Below are positions 1-8,543 of a stretch of 64,000 nt of DNA, one piece after another; positions within the stretch are counted from its first letter, which is position 1; every line of letters begins with the position of its first letter. The position numbers and the translations under genes were made by a program. The DNA lies in contig NZ_JAAVSH020000001.1 of the NCBI RefSeq assembly GCF_011947365.2, positions 2,210,696-2,274,695 of the forward strand. Reading direction: 5' to 3'. This DNA comes from an endosymbiont of Lamellibrachia barhami (GTDB taxonomy: Bacteria; Pseudomonadota; Gammaproteobacteria; Chromatiales; Chromatiaceae). The notes beneath the pieces are model-generated. The model was not told the origin of the DNA and did not search any database. It worked only from the letters and a program-made list of their open reading frames with translations.

Positions 1-1342
1 GCAGGCGGGCGGCATCCTGGCGGCGCCCTGCAGTGTGTTCCAGCGCCGTCTCTATCATCACTGTCTCAAAGTCTGAACCCGCTTCATCAAGCAGGGCTTC
101 CGCACCGGATTGCAGACGGCTGCGCGTCCAGGCACGCAGCTGTTGCCGCCAGTCTCCACTGATTTCACTCCGCGACTCTTCCTGTCGCAGCTCCGGCGGC
201 AGATCCTCGATATGGATCTCCTGACCAGAAGCCATCACTGTGAGCCAGCGGGCAGTATTTTCCAACTGTCGGACATTACCTGGCCAGTCGAGTTGGCGCA
301 GAAATTCTGTGGTTTCCGGCAATAAAATCTTCGCCTCAACCTCCAACTCTTCAGAGGCATTGGCAAGAAAGTGGCGCATCAAGAGCGCAATATCCTCTTT
401 TCGTTCCCGCATTGCGGGAATATGGATTCTTATCACGTTGAGCCGGTGAAACAGGTCCTCCCTGAAGTCGCCCCTTTTCACCAGCCCTTCCAGATTCTGG
501 TGGGTGGCGGCTATGATCCGCACATCGACCTTCACCGGTTCATGACCACCCACGCGGTAGAACTGGCCATCCGCCAATACCCGCAGCAGCCGGGTTTGCA
601 ACTCCGCCGGCATGTCACCAATCTCATCCAGAAAGAGTGTGCCGCCATCCGCCTGTTCAAAACGCCCTTTACGGCGGCTCTGTGCTCCAGTGAAAGCACC
701 ACGTTCATGACCGAATAGCTCGGACTCCATCAGATCCTTGGGTATGGCCGCCATATTCAGGGCGATAAAAGGCGCCTCGGCACGAGGGCTGTGGCGGTGC
801 AAGGCTTGCGCCACCAGTTCTTTACCCGTACCCGATTCCCCATTGATGAGCACCGTGATATTCGAACGGGCCAGCCGCCCTATGGCGCGAAAAACCTCCT
901 GCATGGCCGGCGCTTCACCGATGATCTCAAGCCCCCCTATCTGCTCCTCATCCACCGGTTGAGAATGCGTAAGGTGCTGCCGGCAGGCGCGGCGAATCTG
1001 ATCGACCGCCTCATCCACATCGAAGGGTTTCGGCAGATACTCAAAGGCGCCCTTATGATAAGCAGAGACTGCGCTTTCGAGATCTGAATGTGCCGTCATA
1101 ATGATCACCGGAAGCGATGGATAGCGGGCCTGGATCATCTCCAGCAACTCCAATCCGTCGATCCCCGGCATGCGTATATCGGAAACGATGACGTCCGGCT
1201 GCTCTGCCTTCAAGGCATCGAGCACACCATTACCCGTTTCAAAACTGGTGACCACCATGTCCGCCTTCTGCAGCGTCTTCTCCAACACCCAGCGGATGGA
1301 GCGGTCATCATCGATTACCCAAACCCTACACTCTGTTTCCAT
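1..1342 (-). CDS. ntrC: Nitrogen regulation response regulator NtrC (3' end cut by window edge)
   Basis: This is the sigma-54-dependent activator that NtrB phosphorylates when nitrogen is limiting. The visible 447 codons show a receiver domain (acidic cluster at residues 11-13, phospho-acceptor Asp about 55 in [14 protein letters not shown] near 105). An AAA+ domain follows with Walker A GESGTGKE, the sigma-54 contact motif GAFTGA and Walker B LFLDEIG. The C-terminal Fis-like helix-turn-helix starts around the left edge and its last 20 or so residues lie outside the window. The start ATG at 1342 overlaps the ntrB stop as TGATG, so the two are translationally coupled. NtrC is usually about 470 residues, which fits. 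Confidence 0.96.
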   Translation of the reverse strand, partial: METECRVWVIDDDRSIRWVLEKTLQKADMVVTSFETGNGVLDALKAEQPDVIVSDIRMPGIDGLELLEMIQARYPSLPVIIMTAHSDLESAVSAYHKGAFEYLPKPFDVDEAVDQIRRACRQHLTHSQPVDEEQIGGLEIIGEAPAMQEVFRAIGRLARSNITVLINGESGTGKELVAQALHRHSPRAEAPFIALNMAAIPKDLMESELFGHERGAFTGAQSRRKGRFEQADGGTLFLDEIGDMPAELQTRLLRVLADGQFYRVGGHEPVKVDVRIIAATHQNLEGLVKRGDFREDLFHRLNVIRIHIPAMRERKEDIALLMRHFLANASEELEVEAKILLPETTEFLRQLDWPGNVRQLENTARWLTVMASGQEIHIEDLPPELRQEESRSEISGDWRQQLRAWTRSRLQSGAEALLDEAGSDFETVMIETALEHTAGRRQDAARL

Positions 1343-2415
1343 CAGCTCGATTCCAAAGGAAGTAATACGGTGAAAATTGTCGCGCCGGGACGACTGGTAA
1401 ATTCAATCAAACCGTTGTGCTGATTGATCAGGGATTGCGCAATCGAAAGACCCACGCCCATACCATCACTGCTGCCGGAGACCATGGGGAAAAAAATCCT
1501 GTTTTGCAGTGACTCGGGGATACCGGGACCGTTGTCGAAGATATTGACTTTCAATACCAGACGGTGGCGTTCATTACCGATAGTAAACTGCCTTAGCACC
1601 CGTGTTTTCAGACCGACCACTCCTTTATTGCCCACCGCCCGGACAGCGTTGCGCAAGATGTTCAGAAAGGCCTGAATCAACTGATCGAAATCCCCCACGA
1701 CATCGGGAATACTGGGATCGTAATCCCTCTGAATCCTCAGTCGATCACCCGCCTCGACCTGCACCAGGTTGCAGATACGCTCCAGCACATGATGAATACT
1801 GAGGGGTCTCTTTTCCGGTAGACGGTTGGGACCCAGCATACTGTTCACCAGATTCTGCAGTCGATCTGCCTCCTCGATGATGATCTGGGTGTACTCTTTC
1901 AGCGACTCATCAGGAAGTTCCCGTTCCAGCAGCTGTGCTGCACCCCGCAACCCTCCCAGAGGATTTTTTATCTCGTGAGCCATACCCCTTACGAGGGCGC
2001 GTGAGACCTGGCCCTGGGAGAGCAACTCCTCTTCCCTGTTGATGCGCAGCTGTCGATCCAGTTGCTGCAGTTCGACGAGCAACTCCTCCTCCCCACTGTT
2101 ATCCCGCAGCGGCACCACCGTACAATCGACGGTGATCTCCCTGCCATCCGCCAGCGGCAGAGTAATTTCCCGCTCAGTGAACGGCTGCCCTGATTCGCTG
2201 GCCCGCCCCAGGTTAGATTCAACCGTTCCACCTGGACAGTGGATCAGATCATCCACCCGCTGACCGATAACCTGTCTGGCACTCACTGCAAACAGCATCT
2301 CACCGGCAGGATTGATGTATTTCAAAATAAAAGCCTGGTCGAAAAGGAGAATCGAGTAACTCAGATTCTCCAATACCCGTCTTTCCAGCGTGCTTGTCTG
2401 CTGCTGTTTATCCAT
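1342..2415 (-). CDS. ntrB: Nitrogen regulation sensor histidine kinase NtrB
   Basis: A cytosolic two-component kinase/phosphatase that sets NtrC phosphorylation in response to PII. The 357 residues comprise an N-terminal PAS domain (about 10-120), a dimerisation/phospho-acceptor region with the H-box GMAHEIKNPLGG (His about 147), and an HATPase domain with N-box and DNGPGIP and GMGVGLSIA motifs near the C-terminus. No membrane segment is present, as expected for NtrB. It is the first gene of ntrBC. The ATG at 2415 has no clear ribosome-binding site. The first 25 codons are present again at 3546-3620 as a truncated copy, because of the tandem duplication in this region. Confidence 0.96.
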   Translation of the reverse strand: MDKQQQTSTLERRVLENLSYSILLFDQAFILKYINPAGEMLFAVSARQVIGQRVDDLIHCPGGTVESNLGRASESGQPFTEREITLPLADGREITVDCTVVPLRDNSGEEELLVELQQLDRQLRINREEELLSQGQVSRALVRGMAHEIKNPLGGLRGAAQLLERELPDESLKEYTQIIIEEADRLQNLVNSMLGPNRLPEKRPLSIHHVLERICNLVQVEAGDRLRIQRDYDPSIPDVVGDFDQLIQAFLNILRNAVRAVGNKGVVGLKTRVLRQFTIGNERHRLVLKVNIFDNGPGIPESLQNRIFFPMVSGSSDGMGVGLSIAQSLINQHNGLIEFTSRPGATIFTVLLPLESS

Positions 2416-2427
2416 ATCTGGCTGACA

Positions 2428-2443
2428 TGCAATAACCGAACCA
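2428..2443 (-). promoter_or_regulatory. Candidate sigma-54 promoter of ntrBC
   Basis: On the minus strand TGGTTCG-N4-TTGCA matches the sigma-54 consensus TGGCACG-N4-TTGCW at all but two -24 positions, with the invariant GG and GC ten bases apart. An NtrC-type palindrome lies about 200 bp upstream. The predicted transcript would start only a few bases before the ntrB ATG, giving almost no leader. Either ntrB translation is weak or this match is fortuitous. The same motif recurs in the duplicated copy at 3633-3648. Confidence 0.4.
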
Positions 2444-2614
2444 ATTTGAAAAGTTAGGGATGCTATTCCGTTCCTGCACGACGCAACAGCGTACTAACCG
2501 GGCATACACGGGTGTTTGTAACCACCGAGCAGAACTTCCCGGATCGATATGTCTTAAACAAGGTTGAATGACTCTCCCTGTTATTGGACATAACGGAATG
2601 GAGCGCAGAGCTGT

Positions 2615-2631
2615 CGCACCATTATAGTGCG
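2615..2631. promoter_or_regulatory. NtrC-type binding site (copy 1)
   Basis: CGCACC-ATTAT-AGTGCG is close to the NtrC operator consensus TGCACC-N5-GGTGCA. It lies about 200 bp upstream of ntrB, between ntrB and the broken DUF4124 copy, as expected for autogenous control of ntrBC. An identical site exists in the second copy at 3820-3836. Confidence 0.6.
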
Positions 2632-2659
2632 TACGGCTGTGGCAAAACCAGAGCCGGTA

Positions 2660-3189
2660 TCAGGGAGCGGTAACCGGGGCCTTGCGGGAGATGAAGTGAT
2701 AATGGGTGTGGAGATCAACCGTTTTCCGGTCTCATCAGAATTCGTGCCTCCCGGTGTATGGGTTCCCAGGCTCCAAAGTGCATTCAACGTAGACTGGGTT
2801 GCACCGCCGATATCTCCGCTGATCCGATTGCCATCCAACAAAGACCTGAATGGCGTCACCGGATAAGCTTACTGGAGGAAGAGACTCAGCCCACACCCCT
2901 GTGCCCTCGTTATTGCGAAGAATAGTGGCGTCATTCTCGGTTCGGCAATCTCGAAAAGCGGCATATCCGATTCATCCGGCAGATTCAGATGCTCCGCGGA
3001 TGCAGTCCGCTTTTCGCCATCATGGGAACGGGTAGATGACTGCCCTGGAATCAAACCTTTTCCGCGCCTTCTCTGGAATTGATCTGAATAGTCGATATCC
3101 CCGTCGAGGTGAGGTCCACTTATAGACATCCTTTGCCACCACCGGAAGTGTCAGCACCACCAAGTAAAACTGGTATCAGAGATTCGCAT
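2660..3189 (-). pseudogene. Degenerate copy of the DUF4124 secreted protein gene
   Basis: This is the copy-1 counterpart of the intact gene at 3865-4383. Start and stop positions correspond (ATG at 3189, TGA at 2660), but several small insertions and deletions shift the frame. Only fragments are readable, such as the ISGPHLDGDIDYSDQF-like and GNRISGDIGGATQ-like pieces. It cannot give a full product unless the indels are sequencing errors. Confidence 0.8.
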
Positions 3190-3399
3190 GCACATCAAGC
3201 ACTGAACTTAAGCCGGTTGCGATGGACAAGCGATCAATGTCGCAAAATGGTCAACGGATTACTGGGCGGGTGTACTGGCCTCCAGCAAAACAGATCATCA
3301 ACACAATTCTACAATCATTCTTATGGTGCAGGCTATCTGAGCACAAAAAGCGTCTCCCGCAATCAGGCGGCTCACTATCAACCTACTGACGCAGGCGTC

Positions 3400-3545
3400 G
3401 GGCCTATGTGTCGCTTACTTCCTATGGCTTCCTTCAGACCCAGCCGTTACCAGCTACGCCCTTGCCAATCGGATTGTCTTCCCCTCGATCGGGGTGACGC
3501 CCTCTTCTTTCAGAGGGCCGGGTTTGCCTGCTTCGCAGGGCAAAC
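3400..3545. other. 146-bp hairpin-rich junction sequence of unknown origin
   Basis: Present once, exactly between the two duplicated copies. Its right half forms three consecutive hairpins: CCCC(TCGATC)GGGG at 3481-3494, GCCCTCT...AGAGGGC at 3499-3518, and GTTTGCCTGC...GCAGGGCAAAC at 3522-3545. The last hairpin ends at the base where the ntrB fragment begins. No gene is recognised. It could be the remnant of a mobile-element terminus. Confidence 0.6.
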
Positions 3546-3620
3546 GAAAAGGAGAATCGAGGAGCTCAGATTCTCCAATACCCGTCTTTCCAGCGTGCTT
3601 GTCTGCTGCAGTTTATCCAT
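3546..3620 (-). pseudogene. Truncated 5' fragment of ntrB
   Basis: The first 25 codons of ntrB (start ATG at 3620, MDKLQQTSTLERRVLENL...) are present again, then the frame runs into the 146-bp junction sequence. Compared with the intact gene there are few substitutions (for example CAG to CTG at codon 4). This fragment marks the left boundary of duplication copy 2. Confidence 0.85.
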
Positions 3621-3819
3621 ATCTGTCTGACATGCAATAACCGAACCAATTTGAAAAGTTAGGGATGCTATTCCGTTCCTGCACGACGCAACAGCATACA
3701 AACCGGGCATACACGGGTGTTTGTAACCACGGAGCAGAACTTCCCGGATCGATATGCCTTAAACAAGGTTGAATGACTCTCCCTGTTATTGGACACAACG
3801 GAATGGAACGCAGAGCTGC

Positions 3820-3836
3820 CGCACCATTATAGTGCG
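3820..3836. promoter_or_regulatory. NtrC-type binding site (copy 2)
   Basis: CGCACC-ATTAT-AGTGCG, identical to the site at 2615-2631. With the sigma-54-like motif at 3633-3648 it would drive the truncated ntrB fragment and then read towards the full ntrB gene. Confidence 0.55.
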
Positions 3837-3864
3837 TACGGCTGTGGCAAAACCAGAGCCGGTA

Positions 3865-4383
3865 TCAGGGAGCGGTAACCGGGGCCTTGCGGAGATGGAA
3901 ATTGATAATGGGTGTGGAGATCAACCGTTTTCCGGTCTCATCCAGAATTCGTGCCTCCAGTGTATGGGTTCCCAGGCTCAGATCATTCAACGTGAACTGG
4001 GTTGCACCGCCGATATCTCCTTCGATCCGATTGCCATCAACAAAGACCTGAATGGCGTCACCGGATAGAAGCACTGGAGAGAGACTCAGCCCCACACCCA
4101 CAGTGCCCTCGTTATTGCGAATAGTGGCGTCATTCTCCGGTTCGGCAATCTCGAAAACGGCATATCCCGATTCATCCGGCAGATTCGTCTCCTTGGATGG
4201 ATCCCGCTTTTCGCCATCATGGGAACGGGTAGATGACTGCCCTGGAATCCAAACCTTTTCCGCGCCTTCTCTGAATTGATCTGAATAGTCGATAACCCCG
4301 TCGGGCGAGGTCCACTTATAGACATCCTTTGCCACCACCGGAAGTGTCAGCACCGCAAGTAAAACTGGTATCAGAATTCGCAT
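3865..4383 (-). CDS. DUF4124-type secreted protein of unknown function
   Basis: 172 residues. An N-terminal signal peptide (MRILIPVLLAVLTLPVVAKD) is followed by the DUF4124 signature DVYKWTSPDGVIDYSDQF, then a linker and a C-terminal beta-rich segment (about 80-165). Such proteins are found in the envelope of many gammaproteobacteria and have no known activity. The gene lies between glnA and ntrBC on the same strand. It ends well before the ntrB promoter region and begins downstream of the glnA terminator. A frameshifted second copy lies at 2660-3189. The family assignment rests on the YKWxxxDGxxxYSD-like motif. Confidence 0.8.
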   Translation of the reverse strand: MRILIPVLLAVLTLPVVAKDVYKWTSPDGVIDYSDQFREGAEKVWIPGQSSTRSHDGEKRDPSKETNLPDESGYAVFEIAEPENDATIRNNEGTVGVGLSLSPVLLSGDAIQVFVDGNRIEGDIGGATQFTLNDLSLGTHTLEARILDETGKRLISTPIINFHLRKAPVTAP

Positions 4384-4541
4384 GCATCAAGCATAGACAA
4401 GCCGGTTGCGATGGACAAGCGATCAATGTCGCAAAATGGTCTTTGGATTACTGGGCGGGTGTACTGGCCTCCAGCTAAAACAGATCCATCAACACAGCAA
4501 TTCTACAATCATTTCTTATGATTGCAGGCTATCACAGGCAT

Positions 4542-4573
4542 AAAAAAAGCGTCTCCCGCAATCGGGAGACGCT
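4542..4573 (-). terminator. Rho-independent terminator of glnA
   Basis: On the minus strand an 11-bp GC-rich stem (AGCGTCTCCCG / CGGGAGACGCT) is followed by seven T residues, about 30 bases after the glnA stop. The duplicate at about 3344-3375 has lost pairing in the right arm, so it should no longer terminate. Confidence 0.9.
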
Positions 4574-4602
4574 CCTCTCAACCTACTGACGCAGGCGTCA
4601 GA

Positions 4603-6009
4603 CTAGAGGCTGTAGTACATGTCGAATTCCACCGGATGGGTGGTCATGCGCAGGCGAGTCACCTCTTCCATCTTCAGCGCGATGAAGCTGTCGATCAGAT
4701 CGTCGGTAAAGACGCCACCGGCAATAAGGAACTCACGGTCCGCATCCAGTTCTTCCAGCGCCTGATCCAGACTGTGGCAGACGGTGGGGATCGCCATGGC
4801 TTCCTCGGCAGGCAGGTCATAGAGATCCTTGTCCATGGCATCGCCAGGGTGGATCTTGTTCTGGATGCCGTCCAGGCCGGCCATCATCATGGCGGAGAAG
4901 GCCAGGTAAGGATTGGCGGTCGGATCGGGGAAACGCACCTCGACGCGACGGCCCTTGGGGTTGGAATCCCACGGGATGCGAATGGAGGCTGAGCGGTTAC
5001 GGGCCGAGTAGGCCAGCATGACCGGCGCTTCGAAGCCGGGGACCAGACGCTTATAGGAGTTGGTGGAGCTGTTGGTGAAGGCGTTCAGAGCGCGGGCATG
5101 TTTGATGATGCCGCCAATGTAGTAGAGTGCGATTTCAGACAGACCACCGTACTGGTTACCGGCGAAGATGTTCTCGCCGTCTTTTCCCAGGGACTGGTGC
5201 ACATGCATACCGGAACCATTGTCACCCACTATAGGCTTGGGCATGAAAGTGGCGGTCTTGCCATAGGCGTGAGCAACATTCCAAGTCGCGTATTTCTGGA
5301 TCTGTACCCAGTCAGCGCGCTCTACGAGGGTGGAGTAACGGGTGCCGATTTCGCACTGTCCTGCGGTCGCCACCTCGTGGTGATGCACTTCAACCGGCAC
5401 ACCCATCTCTTCCATTGCCAGACACATGGCCCCGCGCAGGTCGTGCAGGGAGTCGACAGGAGGTACGGGGAAGTAGCCGCCCTTAACACTGGGACGGTGA
5501 CCGATGTTGCCGTCTTCATAGACACGCTCGGAGTTCCACTCGGCCTCATCAGAGTCGATCTTCACCATGCTGCCGCTCATGTCGACTCTCCAGCGAACAT
5601 CGTCCAGCACGAAGAATTCCGGCTCAGGACCAAAGTAAGCGGTGTCGGCAATACCGGTGGACTGCAGGTAGGCCTCGGCACGCTTGGCAACGGAGCGGGG
5701 ATCGCGCTCGTAACCCTGCATGGTGGCGGGCTCGAGGATATCGCAACGGATGATCAGCGTGTTCTCGTCCGAGAAGGGATCCATTACAGCGGTGGCGTCT
5801 TCAGGCATCAGAATCATGTCAGACTCGTTGATACCCTTCCAACCGGCGATAGAGGATCCGTCGAACATCTTTCCGTCAGTGAACATACTTTCACCAACTT
5901 CATGGGTCGGCAGCGTAACGTGCTGTTCCTTTCCGCGGGTATCGGTGAAGCGCAGATCGACAAACTTCACATCGTTGTCTTTCATCATCTTCAGAGCTTT
6001 AGAGGCCAT
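4603..6009 (-). CDS. glnA: Glutamine synthetase type I
   Basis: Forms glutamine from glutamate, ammonia and ATP in the cytosol as a dodecamer. The 468 residues cover the beta-grasp N-domain ([13 protein letters not shown]), the catalytic signature FDGSSIAGW, the ATP-binding region with [19 protein letters not shown], and the adenylylation loop DKDLYDLP (Tyr near 398), so activity control by GlnE is likely. Three ATG codons are adjacent at 6015, 6012 and 6009. The only ribosome-binding site, GGAG at 6016-6019, is correctly spaced (6 nt) for the third, which is used here. The sigma-54 promoter and NtrC sites upstream indicate nitrogen control. A terminator follows. Confidence 0.98.
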   Translation of the reverse strand: MASKALKMMKDNDVKFVDLRFTDTRGKEQHVTLPTHEVGESMFTDGKMFDGSSIAGWKGINESDMILMPEDATAVMDPFSDENTLIIRCDILEPATMQGYERDPRSVAKRAEAYLQSTGIADTAYFGPEPEFFVLDDVRWRVDMSGSMVKIDSDEAEWNSERVYEDGNIGHRPSVKGGYFPVPPVDSLHDLRGAMCLAMEEMGVPVEVHHHEVATAGQCEIGTRYSTLVERADWVQIQKYATWNVAHAYGKTATFMPKPIVGDNGSGMHVHQSLGKDGENIFAGNQYGGLSEIALYYIGGIIKHARALNAFTNSSTNSYKRLVPGFEAPVMLAYSARNRSASIRIPWDSNPKGRRVEVRFPDPTANPYLAFSAMMMAGLDGIQNKIHPGDAMDKDLYDLPAEEAMAIPTVCHSLDQALEELDADREFLIAGGVFTDDLIDSFIALKMEEVTRLRMTTHPVEFDMYYSL

Positions 6010-6118
6010 CATCATCTCCAGGATATCGGGTTATTATCGGGGCGGCTGGTTAAACGCCGCTATACTAAACCTTAGTGTCGGGACGTGACTATACCAGACA
6101 CCGTGAGTAACGCTTATG

Positions 6119-6134
6119 AGCATTATTCATGCCA
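6119..6134 (-). promoter_or_regulatory. Sigma-54 promoter of glnA
   Basis: The minus strand reads TGGCATG-AATA-ATGCT against the consensus TGGCACG-N4-TTGCW. There are two mismatches, with the GG/GC pair intact and correctly spaced. Transcription would start near 6107, leaving a leader of about 100 nt before the glnA start at 6009. Two NtrC-type sites lie upstream, at about -295 and -325 from that start. Confidence 0.7.
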
Positions 6135-6393
6135 CGATTGTTTCTCTTGATCTTTCCAGACTGCAGGGCGGGAGGAATCCAGTCTTTTTTTTCTGGATCG
6201 CCAGAACCTTCTCCCAGACTCTGGGTCCGGACGGCCGGGTCGGCATATCTAAAAATACCAATAAAATTAATGCTCTATATCTGAAATAAGTCACTTCTCA
6301 ATAAGTCTGCGTCGAAACCGCAGAATGTGGTGTGGTACAAACCGCATCTGCATACAGACGATAATTGAGAAGTTACTGAAACCACAACAGGCG

Positions 6394-6441
6394 TGCGCTA
6401 TTATGGTGCGATCCGCAAGGCAAAAGCACTGTTATAGTGCG
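6394..6441. promoter_or_regulatory. Pair of NtrC enhancer sites upstream of glnA
   Basis: TGCGCT-ATTAT-GGTGCG (6394-6410) and AGCACT-GTTAT-AGTGCG (6425-6441) both match TGCACC-N5-GGTGCA. Their centres are 31 bp apart, i.e. three helical turns, like the paired enhancer of enterobacterial glnA. They abut the 3' end of efpL. The 6142-6393 interval between them and the sigma-54 promoter holds no gene. Confidence 0.7.
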
Positions 6442-6452
6442 GCCGCTGTCGT

Positions 6453-7019
6453 CTAGGCCCGAGAGATGAATTTTCCCGTCGTTGTATTGACCTTCACCAC
6501 TTCACCATTCTCCAGATACTCCGGAACCTGGATCTCGACGCCTGTGTTGAGCATTGCCGGCTTGGTTCGGCCTGTTGCCGTTGAGCCCTTGATACCCGGT
6601 GTCGTCTCCATGATCGTCAGGGCAACGGACTGTGGAAGTTCAATGCCGATGATGGCGCCATCCACCAGCAGGGCTGTTATGCCGTCCAGGCCTTCTGCCA
6701 GAAAGCCGGTCTGCCCCCCCAGGTCTTCGCTGTTCAGGCCGTACTGACTATAGTCCTCCAGATCCATGAAGGTGAAGATCTCCCCGTCCATATAGGAGAA
6801 CTGGACCTGCCGGCGCAGACAGTCGATATCCTTCAGAAAATCATCGCCTTTGAACGACTCATCCAGTTTTTGACCCGTCTGCAGATTGATGAAGCGGATT
6901 TTATAGAGGGTCGCCGCACCCCGGGAGGAGGGGCTTTTGGCCTCGACCTGTTTCACGCTATGGGGCATTCCGTTGATTTCGACGATTACGCCCCGTTTTA
7001 AATCACAAGCTTTCGGCAC
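6453..7019 (-). CDS. efpL: EF-P-like translation factor EfpL (YeiP type)
   Basis: 188 residues with the three-domain EF-P fold: KOW-like N-domain, central OB domain and C-terminal OB domain. It relieves ribosome stalling at proline-rich and other difficult sequences. It is EfpL/YeiP rather than canonical EF-P because the loop between strands 3 and 4 reads SPSSRGAATLYK, with Arg at the tip instead of the modifiable Lys. FKGDDF, ELPQSV and the C-terminal IQVPEYL are also as in YeiP. The start ATG at 7019 has a GGAGT-like ribosome-binding site. It ends at the glnA enhancer region. A separate canonical efp is expected elsewhere. Confidence 0.9.
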   Translation of the reverse strand: MPKACDLKRGVIVEINGMPHSVKQVEAKSPSSRGAATLYKIRFINLQTGQKLDESFKGDDFLKDIDCLRRQVQFSYMDGEIFTFMDLEDYSQYGLNSEDLGGQTGFLAEGLDGITALLVDGAIIGIELPQSVALTIMETTPGIKGSTATGRTKPAMLNTGVEIQVPEYLENGEVVKVNTTTGKFISRA

Positions 7020-7124
7020 CTGTTTACTCCTGGAGTTCGTTGATTGAATTTTCCGATCACCCCTGCTCCTCTGCCACTGTTGGGAAAGATATTTCCTTTT
7101 ATTCCGTTGCAGGACGGAGACAAA

Positions 7125-8297
7125 CTAGTTTCCGAACCAGAGGCGGATCTTGCCAAACACATCTGACTGGTTGAATGCCTTCTGAAATGCCTGGCGCAAT
7201 TGTGCGATCCCCTCTTCACCTTCATAACAATCGAATGGCAGGTAGAGATCGACATCGATGCGACCGGAAAGGTAGTGCAACACCAAACGTTGCCTGCGGG
7301 CATAACAGGCGATATTCCTGCAGGCGACATCGAGCAAGCGCTCGGCCTCTTGCCGCAACGGGAGGTCACTACAGGGGGCATTGGTTTCATCATCTTCCGG
7401 GTCGATATGCACCGTCACATCGAACAGCTCTTCAACCTCGTTTATCAATCGCATCTGTACCACTTCCGCAATCCTGTGTCCTTCTGAAACGCTCAACCAT
7501 GAGTCAACCTGCACATGAACATCCGCCGATGCGTGTCCCCCCATGCGGCGGGTGCGCAGCATGTGAATGCTATTGACACCGCTCACGGAATCGATGATCC
7601 CGCGAATCTCCGCCACTGTCTCCTCATCCAGCCCCGCATCCACCAGTTCCTGCATCGCCCCCCAGCCAAGATTCCAGCCAATGTGTACTATCATCACGCC
7701 GACCAGTACCGCAGCAATGGCATCCAGGTAGGGTAGACCCGCCAAGGTTCCCCCAATACCGATCAACACCACCACGGAAGAGATAGAGTCGGAGCGATGG
7801 TGCCATGCGTTTGCCCGCAGCAGATTTGAATTGATCCGTTGCGCCAGATATTGGGTGTAGTGGTAGAGCCCTTCATTGGCAAGGATGGAGAATGCCGCAA
7901 CATAGAGTGTAAAGGAACTCGGGGTCAGCAGCTGTTCCGGTGCAAAAAGCCGCTCCACCGCATCCCAGATGACACCCAGTCCTACAAGCCCGAGCAGCGC
8001 GCCCAATGCCACGGTACCGGCAGTCTCGAAGCGGCCGTGGCCGTATGGGTGTTGCTCATCCGGCGCTTCTTTAGCATGCCTTGCGGCGAACAAGACCAAC
8101 GCGTCCGACAGCAGATCCGAAAGCGAGTGCACGCCATCCGCCAACAGAGACTGTGACTGACCAAGCCAGCCAAACAGGATTTTGACGAAAGCGAGTACCA
8201 GGTTGACCACAGCGCCGACCAGGGCGGCCAACCGTGTCTCTCTATACCTCGCCTCCTGCATCTCATGATGTAGGTGTTGATGCTGATGCTGATGCAT
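7125..8297 (-). CDS. Cation diffusion facilitator (CDF) metal-efflux transporter
   Basis: 390 residues. A His-rich cytosolic N-terminus (MHQHQHQHLHHE) is followed by about six membrane segments (about 22-220). The metal-site motifs are ADGVHSLSDLLSD in TM2 and AWHHRSDSISS in TM5. A cytosolic CDF dimerisation domain follows (about 225-310), then an extra C-terminal domain of about 75 residues with two Cys near its start (CSDLP, VACRNIACYARR). It probably exports divalent metal by proton antiport; the motifs fit Zn/Fe/Mn members but do not settle specificity. It is spaced 3 bp from the TusA-like gene on the same strand, so it is probably co-transcribed with the sulfur-transfer pair. Confidence 0.9.
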   Translation of the reverse strand: MHQHQHQHLHHEMQEARYRETRLAALVGAVVNLVLAFVKILFGWLGQSQSLLADGVHSLSDLLSDALVLFAARHAKEAPDEQHPYGHGRFETAGTVALGALLGLVGLGVIWDAVERLFAPEQLLTPSSFTLYVAAFSILANEGLYHYTQYLAQRINSNLLRANAWHHRSDSISSVVVLIGIGGTLAGLPYLDAIAAVLVGVMIVHIGWNLGWGAMQELVDAGLDEETVAEIRGIIDSVSGVNSIHMLRTRRMGGHASADVHVQVDSWLSVSEGHRIAEVVQMRLINEVEELFDVTVHIDPEDDETNAPCSDLPLRQEAERLLDVACRNIACYARRQRLVLHYLSGRIDVDLYLPFDCYEGEEGIAQLRQAFQKAFNQSDVFGKIRLWFGN

Positions 8298-8300
8298 AAG

Positions 8301-8543
8301 CTACTCCGCCTCCCCCACTTCTATCACCACAGTATATTCGGCCCTGTCGGAGCGGGTCTCAATGACTTTATGGCCATTGATCCGGCACCAGGCCGGGATG
8401 TCATTCATCACTCCCGGATCGGTGCAAATCGCTTCCAGGATAGTGCCTGGCGTAAGCGTCTCTATCTTATCCTGCACCCGAATCACCGGCATCGGGCAGA
8501 GCAAACGCCGTGCATCAAGAGTGACCCTGCTCAAATGTGCCAC
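8301..8543 (-). CDS. TusA/SirA-family sulfur carrier protein
   Basis: 80 residues with the hallmark motif LLCPMPVIRVQ near residues 14-24, whose Cys carries persulfide sulfur in TusA, and the two-layer TusA fold pattern. The GTG at 8543 sits directly behind a GGA, too close for a ribosome-binding site. A TTG at 8534 (77 residues) has GGAG at proper spacing and may be the true start. It overlaps the end of the PP-loop gene by 13 bp, so coupled translation and joint function in sulfur transfer are likely. It could be a dedicated partner rather than the general tRNA-thiolation TusA. Confidence 0.85.
   Translation of the reverse strand: MAHLSRVTLDARRLLCPMPVIRVQDKIETLTPGTILEAICTDPGVMNDIPAWCRINGHKVIETRSDRAEYTVVIEVGEAE

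Larger units (their letters stand above)
2341..3399. repeat. Tandem duplication, copy 1 (degenerate)
   Basis: This stretch repeats 3546-4600 at an offset of 1205 bp at its left end, 1189 bp near 3221 and 1200 bp near 3382. The shifting offset shows many small insertions and deletions. It spans the first 25 codons of ntrB, the ntrB upstream region, a broken DUF4124 gene and the remains of the glnA terminator, and stops just short of the glnA stop codon. The scatter of single-base indels resembles either decay or a low-quality sequencing read joined at an assembly seam. Confidence 0.9.
3546..4600. repeat. Tandem duplication, copy 2 (intact)
   Basis: The counterpart of 2341-3399. This copy holds the intact DUF4124 gene, the intact glnA terminator and the native junction with the glnA 3' end. 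On that evidence it looks like the original glnA-side arrangement. It also carries copies of the sigma-54-like promoter (3633-3648) and the NtrC site (3820-3836). Confidence 0.9.

Noticed and set aside
2581-3129. Separate small genes in duplication copy 1
   Set aside because: They are frame fragments of the DUF4124 gene, broken by indels.
5098-6075. Long plus-strand open frame opposite glnA
   Set aside because: It is an antisense shadow of glnA with no family similarity; glnA is unambiguous.
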